A stretch of 64,000 nt of DNA from Laguncularia racemosa (Eukaryota; Streptophyta; Magnoliopsida; Myrtales; Combretaceae): contig JBBMOL010000046.1 in assembly GCA_037954665.1 (NCBI GenBank), forward strand, positions 4,448,501 to 4,512,500, read 5' to 3'. The translations under genes and the position numbers were made by a program. Shown piece by piece: positions 27,804 through 39,800 of this stretch (positions are counted from its first letter, which is position 1; the number at the start of each line of letters is the position of its first letter). Below the pieces are notes generated by a model. That model was not told the DNA's origin. It did no database searches and saw only the letters and a list, made by a program, of their open reading frames with translations.

Positions 27804-30800
27804 TTACTAGGATGGATGCACCGAAAATTACAGCAGAACCGCATCGAGCCATTCAAAGACTTCACTATAGGTATTCTAACTGTCTTGATTCGGCAATCTT
27901 TTTTTATGTGAAAGAAGAAAGCATGTCTTAGTGGGATTTAAACATTGCATTTTTCCCCACAATACAACCTTCTACCAGCAGTTAAAATATTGATCATTCT
28001 TTCAATTAATAGCATTGGCAGTCTAGAAATTAAGCCATTGCCGTAATCAAATTACATCTATAAGAAAACAAAATATGTGTGTGTGTGTGTGTAAACTGCT
28101 AGAATCACTGTTATTTAGTTTTGATTTGTATCCTTTACACGTATTCTCCACATGTATTATAATGGGTGTCCATGATAGTTTATTTACGTGCCCAATGCAT
28201 ACCGATCCTGAAAAATAGTAACCTAGATGTAACCTGACAAATAGTACCTGTGAAGCATATTCTAATAGTTAGATCCAGGATGGTGCAACATATGTTGATG
28301 CTTGTAGCTTGGTCAAAATCTCCTAGTCAAGCAACAAGTGTTCCATCCATTACAACTAAGCTGCTTTACTGATTTAGAACTTAAAATTCAGGGAATTGCT
28401 GTACCTGCCTTTCCGCACAACAACTGCATGATGAGCAAGATCTATATGCAAAGCCAAACTTCAATTCCAGATTTGAGTACAGGGGATCGGGGAAATCTGA
28501 AAAGGAATATGAAGAGCCCTTTTCAGCATTTACCTATAAATCAGAAGATATTGTTGAAGAGGGAAATTCTGTTAGGACATCTGAAATCTTCCCTGGCTTT
28601 TTAGCCATAGGAACCTTTGGTTCAGAAGCAGTAGTCAGTGAGCCTGCAACCCCATCATTAACCTTCTATATGGATGATATAACTCAGAAAGCAGCAGAAG
28701 TTACCAAAGATGACTTGAAGCTCCTCAGTGAAGAATTAGAGAGATTCCTTGAGGCTGAATCCCAAGAGGACGAATGCGATGGATCATCAAGAAATAGTTA
28801 CATCAGCAATATCACCCTCAGTGGAAAGCAGATGGGAGGAGTTGAACATGGTGTAAATGAAAATCCAGTAGTCTGCCCACTACAAGGATATCTTTTTGGA
28901 TCTTCAGTTGGACTGCAAGAACCAAAGAAAGAGATAGAGAGTAAAAGGGCATCACTGGCTGAACTGTTCCAAGAAACAAAGAAAGCAGACCAAACCCACA
29001 AAGAGATAGCTAAAACAAGAGAGATTGAAGTCAAGTCAATAAGTAAATCCTCCAAACATCTTCTCAAGAAGATTTTCAAAAAGGTCTGTGCTTCTTCAAA
29101 GAGTTTCACTCCACTAGCTGGCAGTGCCACAGAATCAGCTGCAGACAAAAAAAATATTCGCAAGGTTTGTGCACTCTCTACTTTAGAGAGCCTACTATTG
29201 ATCCATTTCTCTTTCATGATGTTCAGATCAATACACTATAAGTGTGTCTTACCTGGAAAACAGCAAGCAACAAGTCATACATATTCAAAAGAGCAGCATT
29301 CTACTGCAGGATTAAACCAGCATCAATATTTTTTTGTTTTTGCCTCTCAACCAAACAGCTACTTTCAGCTTATCACGCAAGAATGATTTGCGGAGCCAAT
29401 GTTTAGCTCACAACATTGAAGCAGTTAAGCTGGAGCAAATATGACAAGAATTAGATAGCCATAAACATGCACTTCTAATCCTGCAACCATACACCTATAT
29501 GATAGTGCAAAACCATGAACTACATTCTGCCAAGCCGGAAGATAAAATGCCAGTCACTCTATAGGATTCAATTTAGATAAAAATGCTTTAAGATAAGAGA
29601 ATACCATGACATCACCAAAATCTTCAAACGGTTGCAACCTGAAGCATAAGGTGTGGTTGCATAATAACAGTACATAGCACATCAAATGTTTTTGTTTTAC
29701 TTCCTCGTAGGTCCTACAAATATTCCATAGGAAAATTCATCCAGAAAGCTCTCCAGCAGCTACAAAGGAGTCACATAAGCCCAAGGAGTACAAGATTGGC
29801 AATTCTCCAACTGATGATCATTGCTACAATCAGAATTCCACATATCCAGAAGAAGACCATAAAAGCTTTTACAAAGGGACCATGACAGTAGGTGGAATCA
29901 GGAACAACTTAAAACTTCACCAGCTTGAATGTGATGGCAAACCTTTGCGTGGGAGTGGGGAACACTGGATCAAGACAGACGCAGAATGTAAGTAACTTAC
30001 ATTAATGCACAAGTATCATAAAAAATCCCAGTGATTCTGACATTCAAACTATAGCACAAAGAGCATTCATAACTACAGTTTGTGTAAGCACCACCATGAT
30101 GATCAACCTAATGAGACCCCAGTATTAATATTATGCGAGTGCAAAATAAATTAAATGAGTAACGAAAATATACATGATTTTTAGCGACAAAATATTTTTT
30201 CAGGGCAATTAGTTATAGAATATGTTCCACAAGAAAAGAGGAAAATATACACAATGTTTAGCTACAATTTATTAGTAACCTAGATGGGCTTTTGCTACTT
30301 CTATCAGCCCGTGCATGAAATCACATAAAAACATGAAATTATCACTGTATGTAATATAATTACATAAGAACATTTAACAAAACTAAGGAACTTGGTATCT
30401 TCACATCTTGACAGAAACAAAGTTGGAATAATTAAATAAAATGCACTTTCACTGCAGAACTAGCCAGAATATATCAAATAATTAAATAAAATTATCAATA
30501 CTCAAAGAAGACACATATCAGCTGCCCACCATGCTCTTGTGTCAGCTGAGAAGTATTTAAGCATGGCATGTGCTAGGTTCAATTCTGACCATCTGTAAGT
30601 AGTCAATCTAAGAAGAGATCCAGCCTATTGCACCAACTTGTAAACTATATCATCATGCTATAAATCAGAGAACTGTGTTTTCTTTCATAATCAACTTGTA
30701 AGAAAAGGTATTCTACTTGTCAAGTCTTCTCCCTTATTTCCAGTAAGTTCTTCAATTTCTCTGAAAAGATACACAGGACTGTTTTCCCATTTCTTTTTTC

Positions 30801-33800
30801 AGGTATATGACAAAGAAAACTGGAGATTTGAGGGAAAAAATTGTTGCTACAACAAAAATCATGTGTAACATAACTTGGTAATTAAAATAGCATAACAAAT
30901 GGTGTGATTGAGTGGCTATTTTGACATACAAAGCAGTAATTGAATAGCAAATCAGCACTCCAGAATGCATGTTATGGGATCAAAGACAATATGGAGTTTT
31001 TGGTCAGTTTAGAGAAAAATCATATTAAATCTTTTTTGTGTGAGTTTTTCTTCCCCTTTTACCTGTCTTGAGATAGTAATTTTAGGCTCATTAAGAGAGA
31101 ACCCAACAATCTCTTAAGTAGTAATCAACTTTAGAGAGAATTCCAAGATCTCCTTGAACTCTAATGTTCTGAAACTTTTCTGAAAAAATAGCACACCACC
31201 TTTCTTCATTTTGCTGCCATAAATACAAATAGAAGGAGCAATTGGGTTAACTGTCGTCCACTTTCCTATTTTTTCTCACTCGACCCTTCCACGAATCTAC
31301 CATAACTTCCCCTAGTAACTACTAAGCCCCATAACTGACCGACATCAGATATATTACACATGACAAATAAAAATTAAATTAAATTAAATTAAATTAAACT
31401 AAACTAAAAAGAAGAAAAAAAAAGTAACACATACACACAACATTACATGCCATACCAAGACTACACCACTAAACACATGCACCAGCTACAAATAACAGTG
31501 CATTTATCTTATCATTAGTATAAGATATCATATATCACTAGAAGACACCAACAGAGCAAGAAGCAACATGGGGTATTCATTAAATGAGGAGAAAAAAAAG
31601 AGAGGAAGATTGGACATGTTACTATCGTAAGTTTCATTGAACAATCAGTATTTCAGATAAAGAGCATTAAGGTGCCACAATATGAAGTTTTTCTCCAACT
31701 AACAAACATAATGAGACAAACTCCTCCAATCATCATATGCGTGAACATAAAAAGCACTTACCAAATAAACCATAAAACCATTTGTTATTTTTTGAGAATA
31801 AAATTCTTATTTCTTTATTAATTTTTATATCTCATGTATAAGGATATTTATACAAAAATTACAAAAATTATATGTCTAATTTATGAAAGTTACATGTCTA
31901 ATCTAAGAAAGCTTATTAATTACAAAATCTTTCTAATAAACAAAATAAATAAAAATCTAGCTAGTTAAAACTTCCCCTCAAGTTGGTGCAAAGATATCAC
32001 ATATGCCCAACTTGCAAACTAGTGTATGGAAAATCCGATTGCTGAGATATTTTACAAATACATCAACAAGCTGCTTTTCTGATGATACATAAAAGAAACT
32101 TAAGATATCACTTGTAATCTTTTCTTTAATGAAGTGTTGATCAATTTCAATGTGTTTTATTCGATCATGCTGAACTGGATTATAGGCTATACTGATAGCA
32201 GTCTTGTTATCACAATACAAGGAAAGTCTCCCCCTTTCAGACAGTCTTAATTCCTCTGGTAATTTTTTAAGCCAAAGGAGTTCACAAACACCTTAAGCCG
32301 TAGCTTTGTATTCAGTTTATGCACTTGATCTAACCACTACACTTTGCTTCTTGCTTTTCCAAGTAACTAAGTTCCCCCCTACAAACGTACAATAACCGGA
32401 TATAGATCTTCTATCATCTAGAGATCCAACCCAATCTACATTTGTAAAGGCTTCTATCTAGAGGTGACCATGTTTGGAGAAAAGGAGACCTTTCCCTAAA
32501 GTAGACTTCAAATATCTCAAAATGCGAAAGACAACTTGCATATGAGAATCTCGAGGTTCATGCATGAATTGACTCACCAAGTTAACTGCATAAGATATGT
32601 CCGATCTAGTGTGAGAAAGATAAATGAGTCTTCCAACTAACCTCCGATATCTCTCCTTATCAATAGATTCTCCTTCTCCTGATTGTATCTTGTGGTTACT
32701 ATCAATGGGCGATTCAACTAGTTTATAACCTGTCATGCCCGTTTCTTTTAAGAGATCCAAAATACACTTCCTCTGAGAAATAAAGATTCATTTTTGAAAC
32801 AACCCGGAGTAAGCTCCAGTTATGGATTACAAGAGGATATCAAATTGTAACAATCCGAAGTAAGCTCCGGATATGAACTACAATAGAATTTCACTTACAA
32901 GTAGGAACAATACCTAATCCGACTTGACTCTCACCGGAATTTGAGCAACCTTGGTTTCCTGCCCGATTCCCTCTCTCTCCCTAACAAACTTTGTTATTTT
33001 CATAACCGCCTCCCTTTCCCCCCAAAACTTCCTTTTATATATTGCCAGCTCGGTTCCCCCCTTTTCTACGTCAGCACTCCTTCCCTTCCCATTTATTTTT
33101 CCACATTAGCATATTCCACCTCAGCCATTCTTCCACTCATTCCTGCCACTACTCTTCTTTACGTACTTATCCTCAATACAATATTACTACATACCAACAT
33201 CTCCATACTACATACTACATAATACACCCCCATCATACCCTACACATTATTACTATACTATACTACTACTATTATTTCTATACTACATATACTTATTTAT
33301 TTCTTCCTCTTCTCCTTTGATAGACATTCATCGGAGGAGTAACTAACATCCTCTCTCTTGGGACCATATCAATTACCTCCCCCGAAACAATGTCCTTGTC
33401 CTCAAAGACAAAATCTGGAAAGAGAGAGGTAAATTCTGAGGTATCCATCCATGAAGCGTGTTCAGGCATTTGATCTTGCCATTGCACCAAGACTTAAGGA
33501 ATTTCCAAAAGACTCTCACGTTTAAATCGTCGCCCCAAAATGGCCACCGGAAGATGGGCTAAGGCTTCTGATTCATCATATATGTCTGAGGAATTTCCAC
33601 CATTGAGGAGAATGAACTCACTGCTTTCTTGAGGAGAAAAACATGAAAAACTGGGTGGATGCGACAGTGTGTAGGGATTTGTAGTTTATAAGCCACTTGA
33701 CCAATCCATTTAATAATTTGGAAAGGTCCAAAAAAACGTGGAGCCAACTTTGAAGTGGAGGTTTTTATTTGTGGACAAAAAGAAGAATGCTGTTTCAAGA

Positions 33801-36800
33801 GTACCCAATCTCCCGCCTGAAACTCCATATGACGCCGATGCTTATTTGCACTGTTGCAGTAAAGAGATTGTGCATGAGCTAAGTTTTGTCGTAACTGTTG
33901 AAGGATGGCATCTCTGTCGCGCAAGGCAGTGCGCAACTCCAGATGCCTTATCTCCTTGTCAACGAAGGATCTCAAGATGGGAGGAGGATGGCCATAGACT
34001 ATTTCAAAAGGAGACAACTTGGACGCCATATGATAAGTCGTATTATAGTGAAACTCTGCCCATGGAAGCCACGCTCCCCACTGTGTAGGATGATTGCTCA
34101 CAAAACAGTGAAGGTAACACTCAAGACATCAGTTTAAGACTTTGGTTTACCCATCCGTTTCAGGGTGGTAGGCGGTACTGAAGTGGAGAAGAGTGCCTTG
34201 TAATCTGAACAATTCCATCCAAAAATTGCTCAAAAATGTTGGGTCACGATCACTCACAATGGTTTTTGGGTTTCCATGGAGGCGAACAATCTCTTTGAAA
34301 AACAATTCTGCCACACTCTTAGCTGTGTAGGGATGTTTGCTGGGGATAAAATGTCCGTATTTTGATATGCGATCCACAACCACTAAGACCACATTAAACC
34401 CCTTTGATTTCGGAAGTCCCCCAATGAAATCTATGGAAATACCTTCCCATATGGCCTCTGGTATACGGGCATAGCAATCCAACAGGTGCCAGAGTTTGAT
34501 ACTTCTGACGTTGACATACAGCATAAGTCGCCACAAATTCCATCACATCTTTTTTTATCCCAATCCAGTAGACGTTAGCAGCTAGTCGTCGATAAGTTCT
34601 AAGGAATCCCGCATGTCCTGCAATTGGTGAGGAATGGAACTCATGTAAAAACAATTGTGGCCATTTGGACTTAGTTGGAATTACTAATCTATCATGATAG
34701 AATAAAGTGTCCTGAGCTAGATGGAACCCTTGGCTAGCTGATTCCCCTTTGCGTAACAGTTGTATCTTCGACGCTAAGACCGGATCAGCCTCCACCTCCC
34801 TCTTAATGGTTGCTAAGTCTGTCCAAATTGGTCCCGTAATTTGCATCAACTACGTCTCTTCAAACTCTCTTGACAAAGCATCAGCTACCTTATTCTCTGA
34901 TCCCCTACGATATTGAACCTCAAATTCATACCCCAACAATTTTGGAAGCTAGTTCTGTTGATCCGAAGTCATGATCCATTGTTAGAGCAAGTGCTTTAGA
35001 CTTTTTTGATCAGTTCGGACAATGAATTTCTTTCCCAACAGATATGGTCGCCAATGTTGTATTGCCAATACCAATGCCATCAATTCCTTCTCGTAGGTAG
35101 ATTTCGCTAATGTGCGATCTGCCAAGGCTTTACTATAATAAGCGATTGGCCGATTGTTTTGTTGTAGGACCGCGCCTAGTCCCCTGCCTAATGCATCGCA
35201 CTCCACTATAAAAGTGAGAGAAATTTGGCATAGCAAGAACCAGAGCCGTCACCAATGCATTCTTCAATCTATTGAACGCAGCTGCAGCTTGCTCCGTCCA
35301 ATCAAAGCCATTCTTCTTAAGTAAATTTGTCAATAGTTTAGCTATCTTCCCATAATCCTTGATAAATTTGCAATAATACCCGAACAAGCTAAGAAATCCA
35401 TGAAGACTCTCAAGAGTGACCGGTTGTGGCCACTCAATAATTGATCGTACCTTGGCTGGATCCATTGCCACCCCATCCTTCGAGATGATGTGGCCCAAGT
35501 ATTCCACCGTGGTCTACCCAAACAAGCACTTCTTCCTATTAGCATAGAAACGCTATTGCCGCAAGATAATGAAAACTTGTTCTAGATGATGAATATGAGT
35601 CCTCCAATTCCCACTATACACCAATATACCATCAAAGAACACCAAGACAAATTGTCGTAAGTAAGGTCAAAAAATCTCACTCATCATTGCTTGAAATGTA
35701 GCTGGTGCGTTTGTCAATCCAAATGGCATGACAAGGAATTCATAGTGACCTTGATGCGTGCGAAAGGCTGTCTTATGTTTGTCTTCTTCAGCCATTCGGA
35801 TTTGATGATACCCCGACCTCAGGTTAATCTTGGAGAAGACACTAGCTCCAAACAATTCATCAAGTAACTCATCTATTACAGGAATAGGGAACTTATCAGG
35901 GTCTATTACTTCATTGAGGGCACGGTAGTCCACACAAAATCGCCATGTACCATCCTTCTTCTTCACTAAGATCATCGGACTTGAGAAAGGGCTTGTACTA
36001 GGACGAATGATTTCTGCTTCCAACAGGTCACGCACCAACCTCTCTAACTCATTTTTCTACACATAAGCATATCTATAGGGCCGCACTGAAATTGGACCTT
36101 TTCCTTCTATGACAGGAATGTGGTGTTCCATGGAGCGAATGTGAGGTATGCCATTTGGACTGGAAAAGATGTCCACATATTCTTCCAACAATTTATCCAA
36201 ACTTGCCTCATGAGTTATCTCCCGCCCCTGAGGTGCTGTCTCTATCAGCCACAACAATCTATATTCATCCACATCCTCTAACTTCTGCAAAGATTTATAT
36301 GAGATAGGGAATCGACATAAGGTCGGATCTCCACACAACACATATTCTTTTTCCTTTTGCGTCACCTTGATGGTCATCTTAGCCCAATCTACTTTAACTT
36401 CACCTAATGTCTTTAACCATGCCACTCCCAGTATCATATCTACACCCCTCAATTCCATTACATAACAGTCCACAGTGGTGCCATATTGTCCCGCCTTAAG
36501 TTGCAAATTGGTGCAATATCCATGGGACTCTATTGTTCTTCCATCTCCTAGACTCACTTTGAATGTGTGATTGTCTGAAATTGGTATTCCTTCTTGCATC
36601 ATCCATTGTAGTGACACAAAATTGTGACTCACCCCACTATCCACTAAAATCACGACAGTAGTGGAAGCTAGCTTACCTTGCATTTTCATTGGGCATGGCT
36701 CGTTGAAACCTTGCATTGCCAATAAGGACAATGATAGTGGGGTATCTTCTCGTGTGTTTTGTCCATTGTCCCACTCATCTTCCCCCAAGGTTTCTTTCTC

Positions 36801-39800
36801 CAATACCAACAGCTGTAGTGATTTATTCGAACATCGGTGGCTAGGGTTGAAGGGTTGATCACATTTGAAACAGAGGCCCTTCGCTTTTTTTTTTCTAGAA
36901 ATTCGGCATGTGATAGCTGTTTTTGTCTAGGGAAACGTCTTGTTCCGTCTTTAACTGCTCCTGATCCTAATGCAAGAGGAAGTCCTCCACCTACAAAATG
37001 ATCATTTCTCCTTATCAATGTCGAATTGTCTCCAGCTAACACTCGTGCTTCATCGTTCAACAGAAATCGGGAGTTCCGTGATAATGGCTGCCCAGCTGTA
37101 GATGGAAATACATTAGAGTTAAAATTACTCGTTCTATGGGAGTACTATGATCGTAGCGGCAGCGATCGTGTTTCACTACGACCCCCTAACCCCCGATCCA
37201 TGGCAAGGAAAATTCTAGAGTCAAATTCCCGTTCAATTTTCACTGCCAAATCCATAGCACGTTCCAAAGTGGATGGGGAGAATGTATCAACACGCATCTA
37301 AATGTTGTCTCGTAATCCTCCCAGAAAATATCCTAGCAATTGCATCTCTGGCATCACCAGAGCATGAGAAATTAGTGATTCAAAATCCTTAATGTACTGT
37401 TGAACAGTGCCATATTGTCTAAGTTGGGATAAACTCTTGAAGAGATTGGAAGCTAACAATCCTCCATAGCGTTTCATAATTTCCGCTTTCAAGCGTGGCT
37501 ATGTCAGGTCCACCTCTCTCCGCTGCAACATTCGAAACCAATGATTGCATCATCCATGCATGCACATCGCCGATAGCACCACTTTCCTATCCTCCCTCAT
37601 CTATTGTGCGGCAAAGTATTGCTCAGCCATCAAGATCCAGTTAGGAGGATCCACTCCATCAAACACTAGTAGGATTAAGCATGATGCAGTGAATCGAAAT
37701 TCTTGATCCACATCAATTTCTCGATCATCACCAACTGGAAACTCAAAACCAACATCAGTGTACCTAGGGCCTTCCACGTGTTTGCCCCAATCTTTCAACG
37801 CTGAAGAACCGCTGCCTGAATGGTCCCCCCACGTCCTTATTCAACCATATTTTCTCTAGTAACTTTTGCATTCAATCAATCTTGCCTTGTATGTTAGACA
37901 CTTCTCCGGCCATAGATCTCTACTACTCCTCCATTGCCCCTAACTGATGCTGAATTTCTACTACATCATGGTGTACCTCCTCCACATTCCTTTCTAGTGT
38001 ATCAACTCGTGTTTCCATCCATGTCATGCCTCGTTGTAAGGTGTGTTTACCATTCGCCCAGCTTTTCCTGGCCTCCGTTCGTTTCCCGACAACAAAACCA
38101 AAATTGAAACAACGCGGAGTAAGCTCCGGATATGAACTACAATAGAATTTCACTTACATGTAGGAACAATACCTGATCTGACTTGACTCTCACCGGAATC
38201 TGAGCAGCCTTGGTTTCCCACCTGATTCCCTCTCTCTCTCCCTAACAAACTTTGTTATTTTCATAACCGCCTCCCTTTCCCCCCAAAACTTCCTTTTATA
38301 TATTGCCAGCTTGGTTCCCCCCTTTTCCACATCAGCACTCCTTCCCTTCCCATTTATTTTTCCACATCAGCATGTTCCACCTCAGCCATTCTTCCACTCA
38401 TTCCTGTCACTACTCTTCTTTATGTACATATCCTCAATACAATATTACTACATACCAACATCTCCATACTACATACTACATAATACACCCCCATCATACC
38501 CTACACATTATTACTACTACTATTATTTCTATACTACGTATACTTATTTATTTCTTCCTCTTCTCCTTTGATAGACATTCATCATCGGAGTAACTAACGT
38601 CCTCTCTCTTGGGACTGTATCAATTCTGATCTAGCAACCTCAATTCCCAAGAAGTACTACAATTTTCTTAGATCTTTAATCTCAAATTCCTATGTCAATC
38701 GCTTCTTTAAATTGTTCATCTCTCCTCTATCATCTCATAAACTATTAAAAGAGTGAGTTTACCCTTTTGATGCTTTATGAAGAGGGTATGATCAGCATTG
38801 CTTTACTGGTAGCCAAAGAAGATCATAGCTTTGCTAAATCTATCAAACTAAGCTCTAGGAGATTGTTTGAGTCCGTACAAAGCTTTCTTCAGTTTACACA
38901 CATTTCCTTGACTTTGTTCATTATCAAATCCAGGAGGGATCTCCACATACACTTCCTCTTCTAAGTCCCCATGAAAAAATGCATTCTTCACATCAAATTG
39001 TTGTAAGTCCCAATCAAGATTAGCTGCACAGGAGAGCAAGATTCTGATAGAGTTCATTTTAGCAACAGGGGCAAATCACTCTTGGTAATTTACTCCATAA
39101 ATTTGAGTGAATCCCTTAGCCACCAATCTAGCTTTGAATCTCTCAATTGAACCATCAACTTTATGTTTTACAGTGAATACCCATTTACAACCAACCAATT
39201 TCTTATCTAGTGGAGGAGTGACAAGTTCCCAAGTCTCACTTTTGGATAAAGCCTTTATTTCTTCAATCATAGCTTCCTTTCACTTAGGATCTGTGAATAC
39301 TTCCTTCCAATTCTATGGAATAAACATAGAGAAAATAGACAAAATAAAGGCTCTATATGATGGAGACAATGAATCATAGGAGACAAAGTTAGATAAAAGA
39401 TGTTTAGTACAAGACCTGACTCCTTTTCTAAGAGCGATAGGCAAATCTAGCTCATTAGAAAAAGTAGATAAATCACCAGTAGAGGAGGATTCTGCAGATT
39501 GCATGATGGCTTCTTCTGCCTTGTTTCTCCTTGAATATCTCAACAAATCAGGTCTATCCAAACGTCCAATAGTCTCCCCCTGAACTTTTTCTCCAATTTC
39601 ACCCTTCCTTATGTCATCATTAAGAGGTTCCACAACAATGGAGTTAGGAGAAATTACCTCTTCCTCCTTATTGCTCTCCCCCTGAAGAGGTGATGAGGGA
39701 TTGCTAAAATAGGGCTCAAATTCTCGAAAGGTAACATCCATACTGACAAAAAATCTCCTGGAGGGAGGATGATAATATTTACAACCTTTCTGTGTGGGTG

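Larger units (their letters stand above)
32795..38622 (-). mobile_element. Ty3/gypsy chromovirus (gypsy-B), nested in copia-1
   Basis: LTRs at 32795-33371 and 38105-38622, starting tgaaacaac and ending tatca on +, flank a 5.8-kb element on the - strand. The 5-mers outside are atttt (32790-32794) and attct (38623-38627), a target duplication with one mismatch. On the left the copia-1 RT resumes in the right place after the insertion, which confirms nesting. The purine tract is at about 33376-33390. The PBS next to 38104 (ttttggttttgttgtcggg on the - strand) is not the usual tRNA-Met type. A chromodomain-like C-terminus marks it as a chromovirus. Confidence 0.9.

Noticed and set aside
27720..27911. 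63-codon frame as LAZY1 N-terminus without intron 1
   Set aside because: It reads through a consensus gtaagt donor. Splicing gives the conserved MKLLGWMHRK start instead.
28798..29217. 139-codon - strand frame opposite LAZY1 exon 3
   Set aside because: Shadow of the LAZY1 coding strand; no domain and no splice or promoter support.
28670..29386. 238-codon frame starting at the internal ATG
   Set aside because: It is LAZY1 exon 3 read into intron 3. The true frame starts upstream at 27720 and leaves the exon at 29164.
32941..33320. Overlapping + strand frames of about 90 codons
   Set aside because: They lie in the gypsy-B LTR and are repeated in the other LTR at 38303-38593. They are low-complexity, Tyr/His/Pro-rich and on the strand opposite the element's genes.
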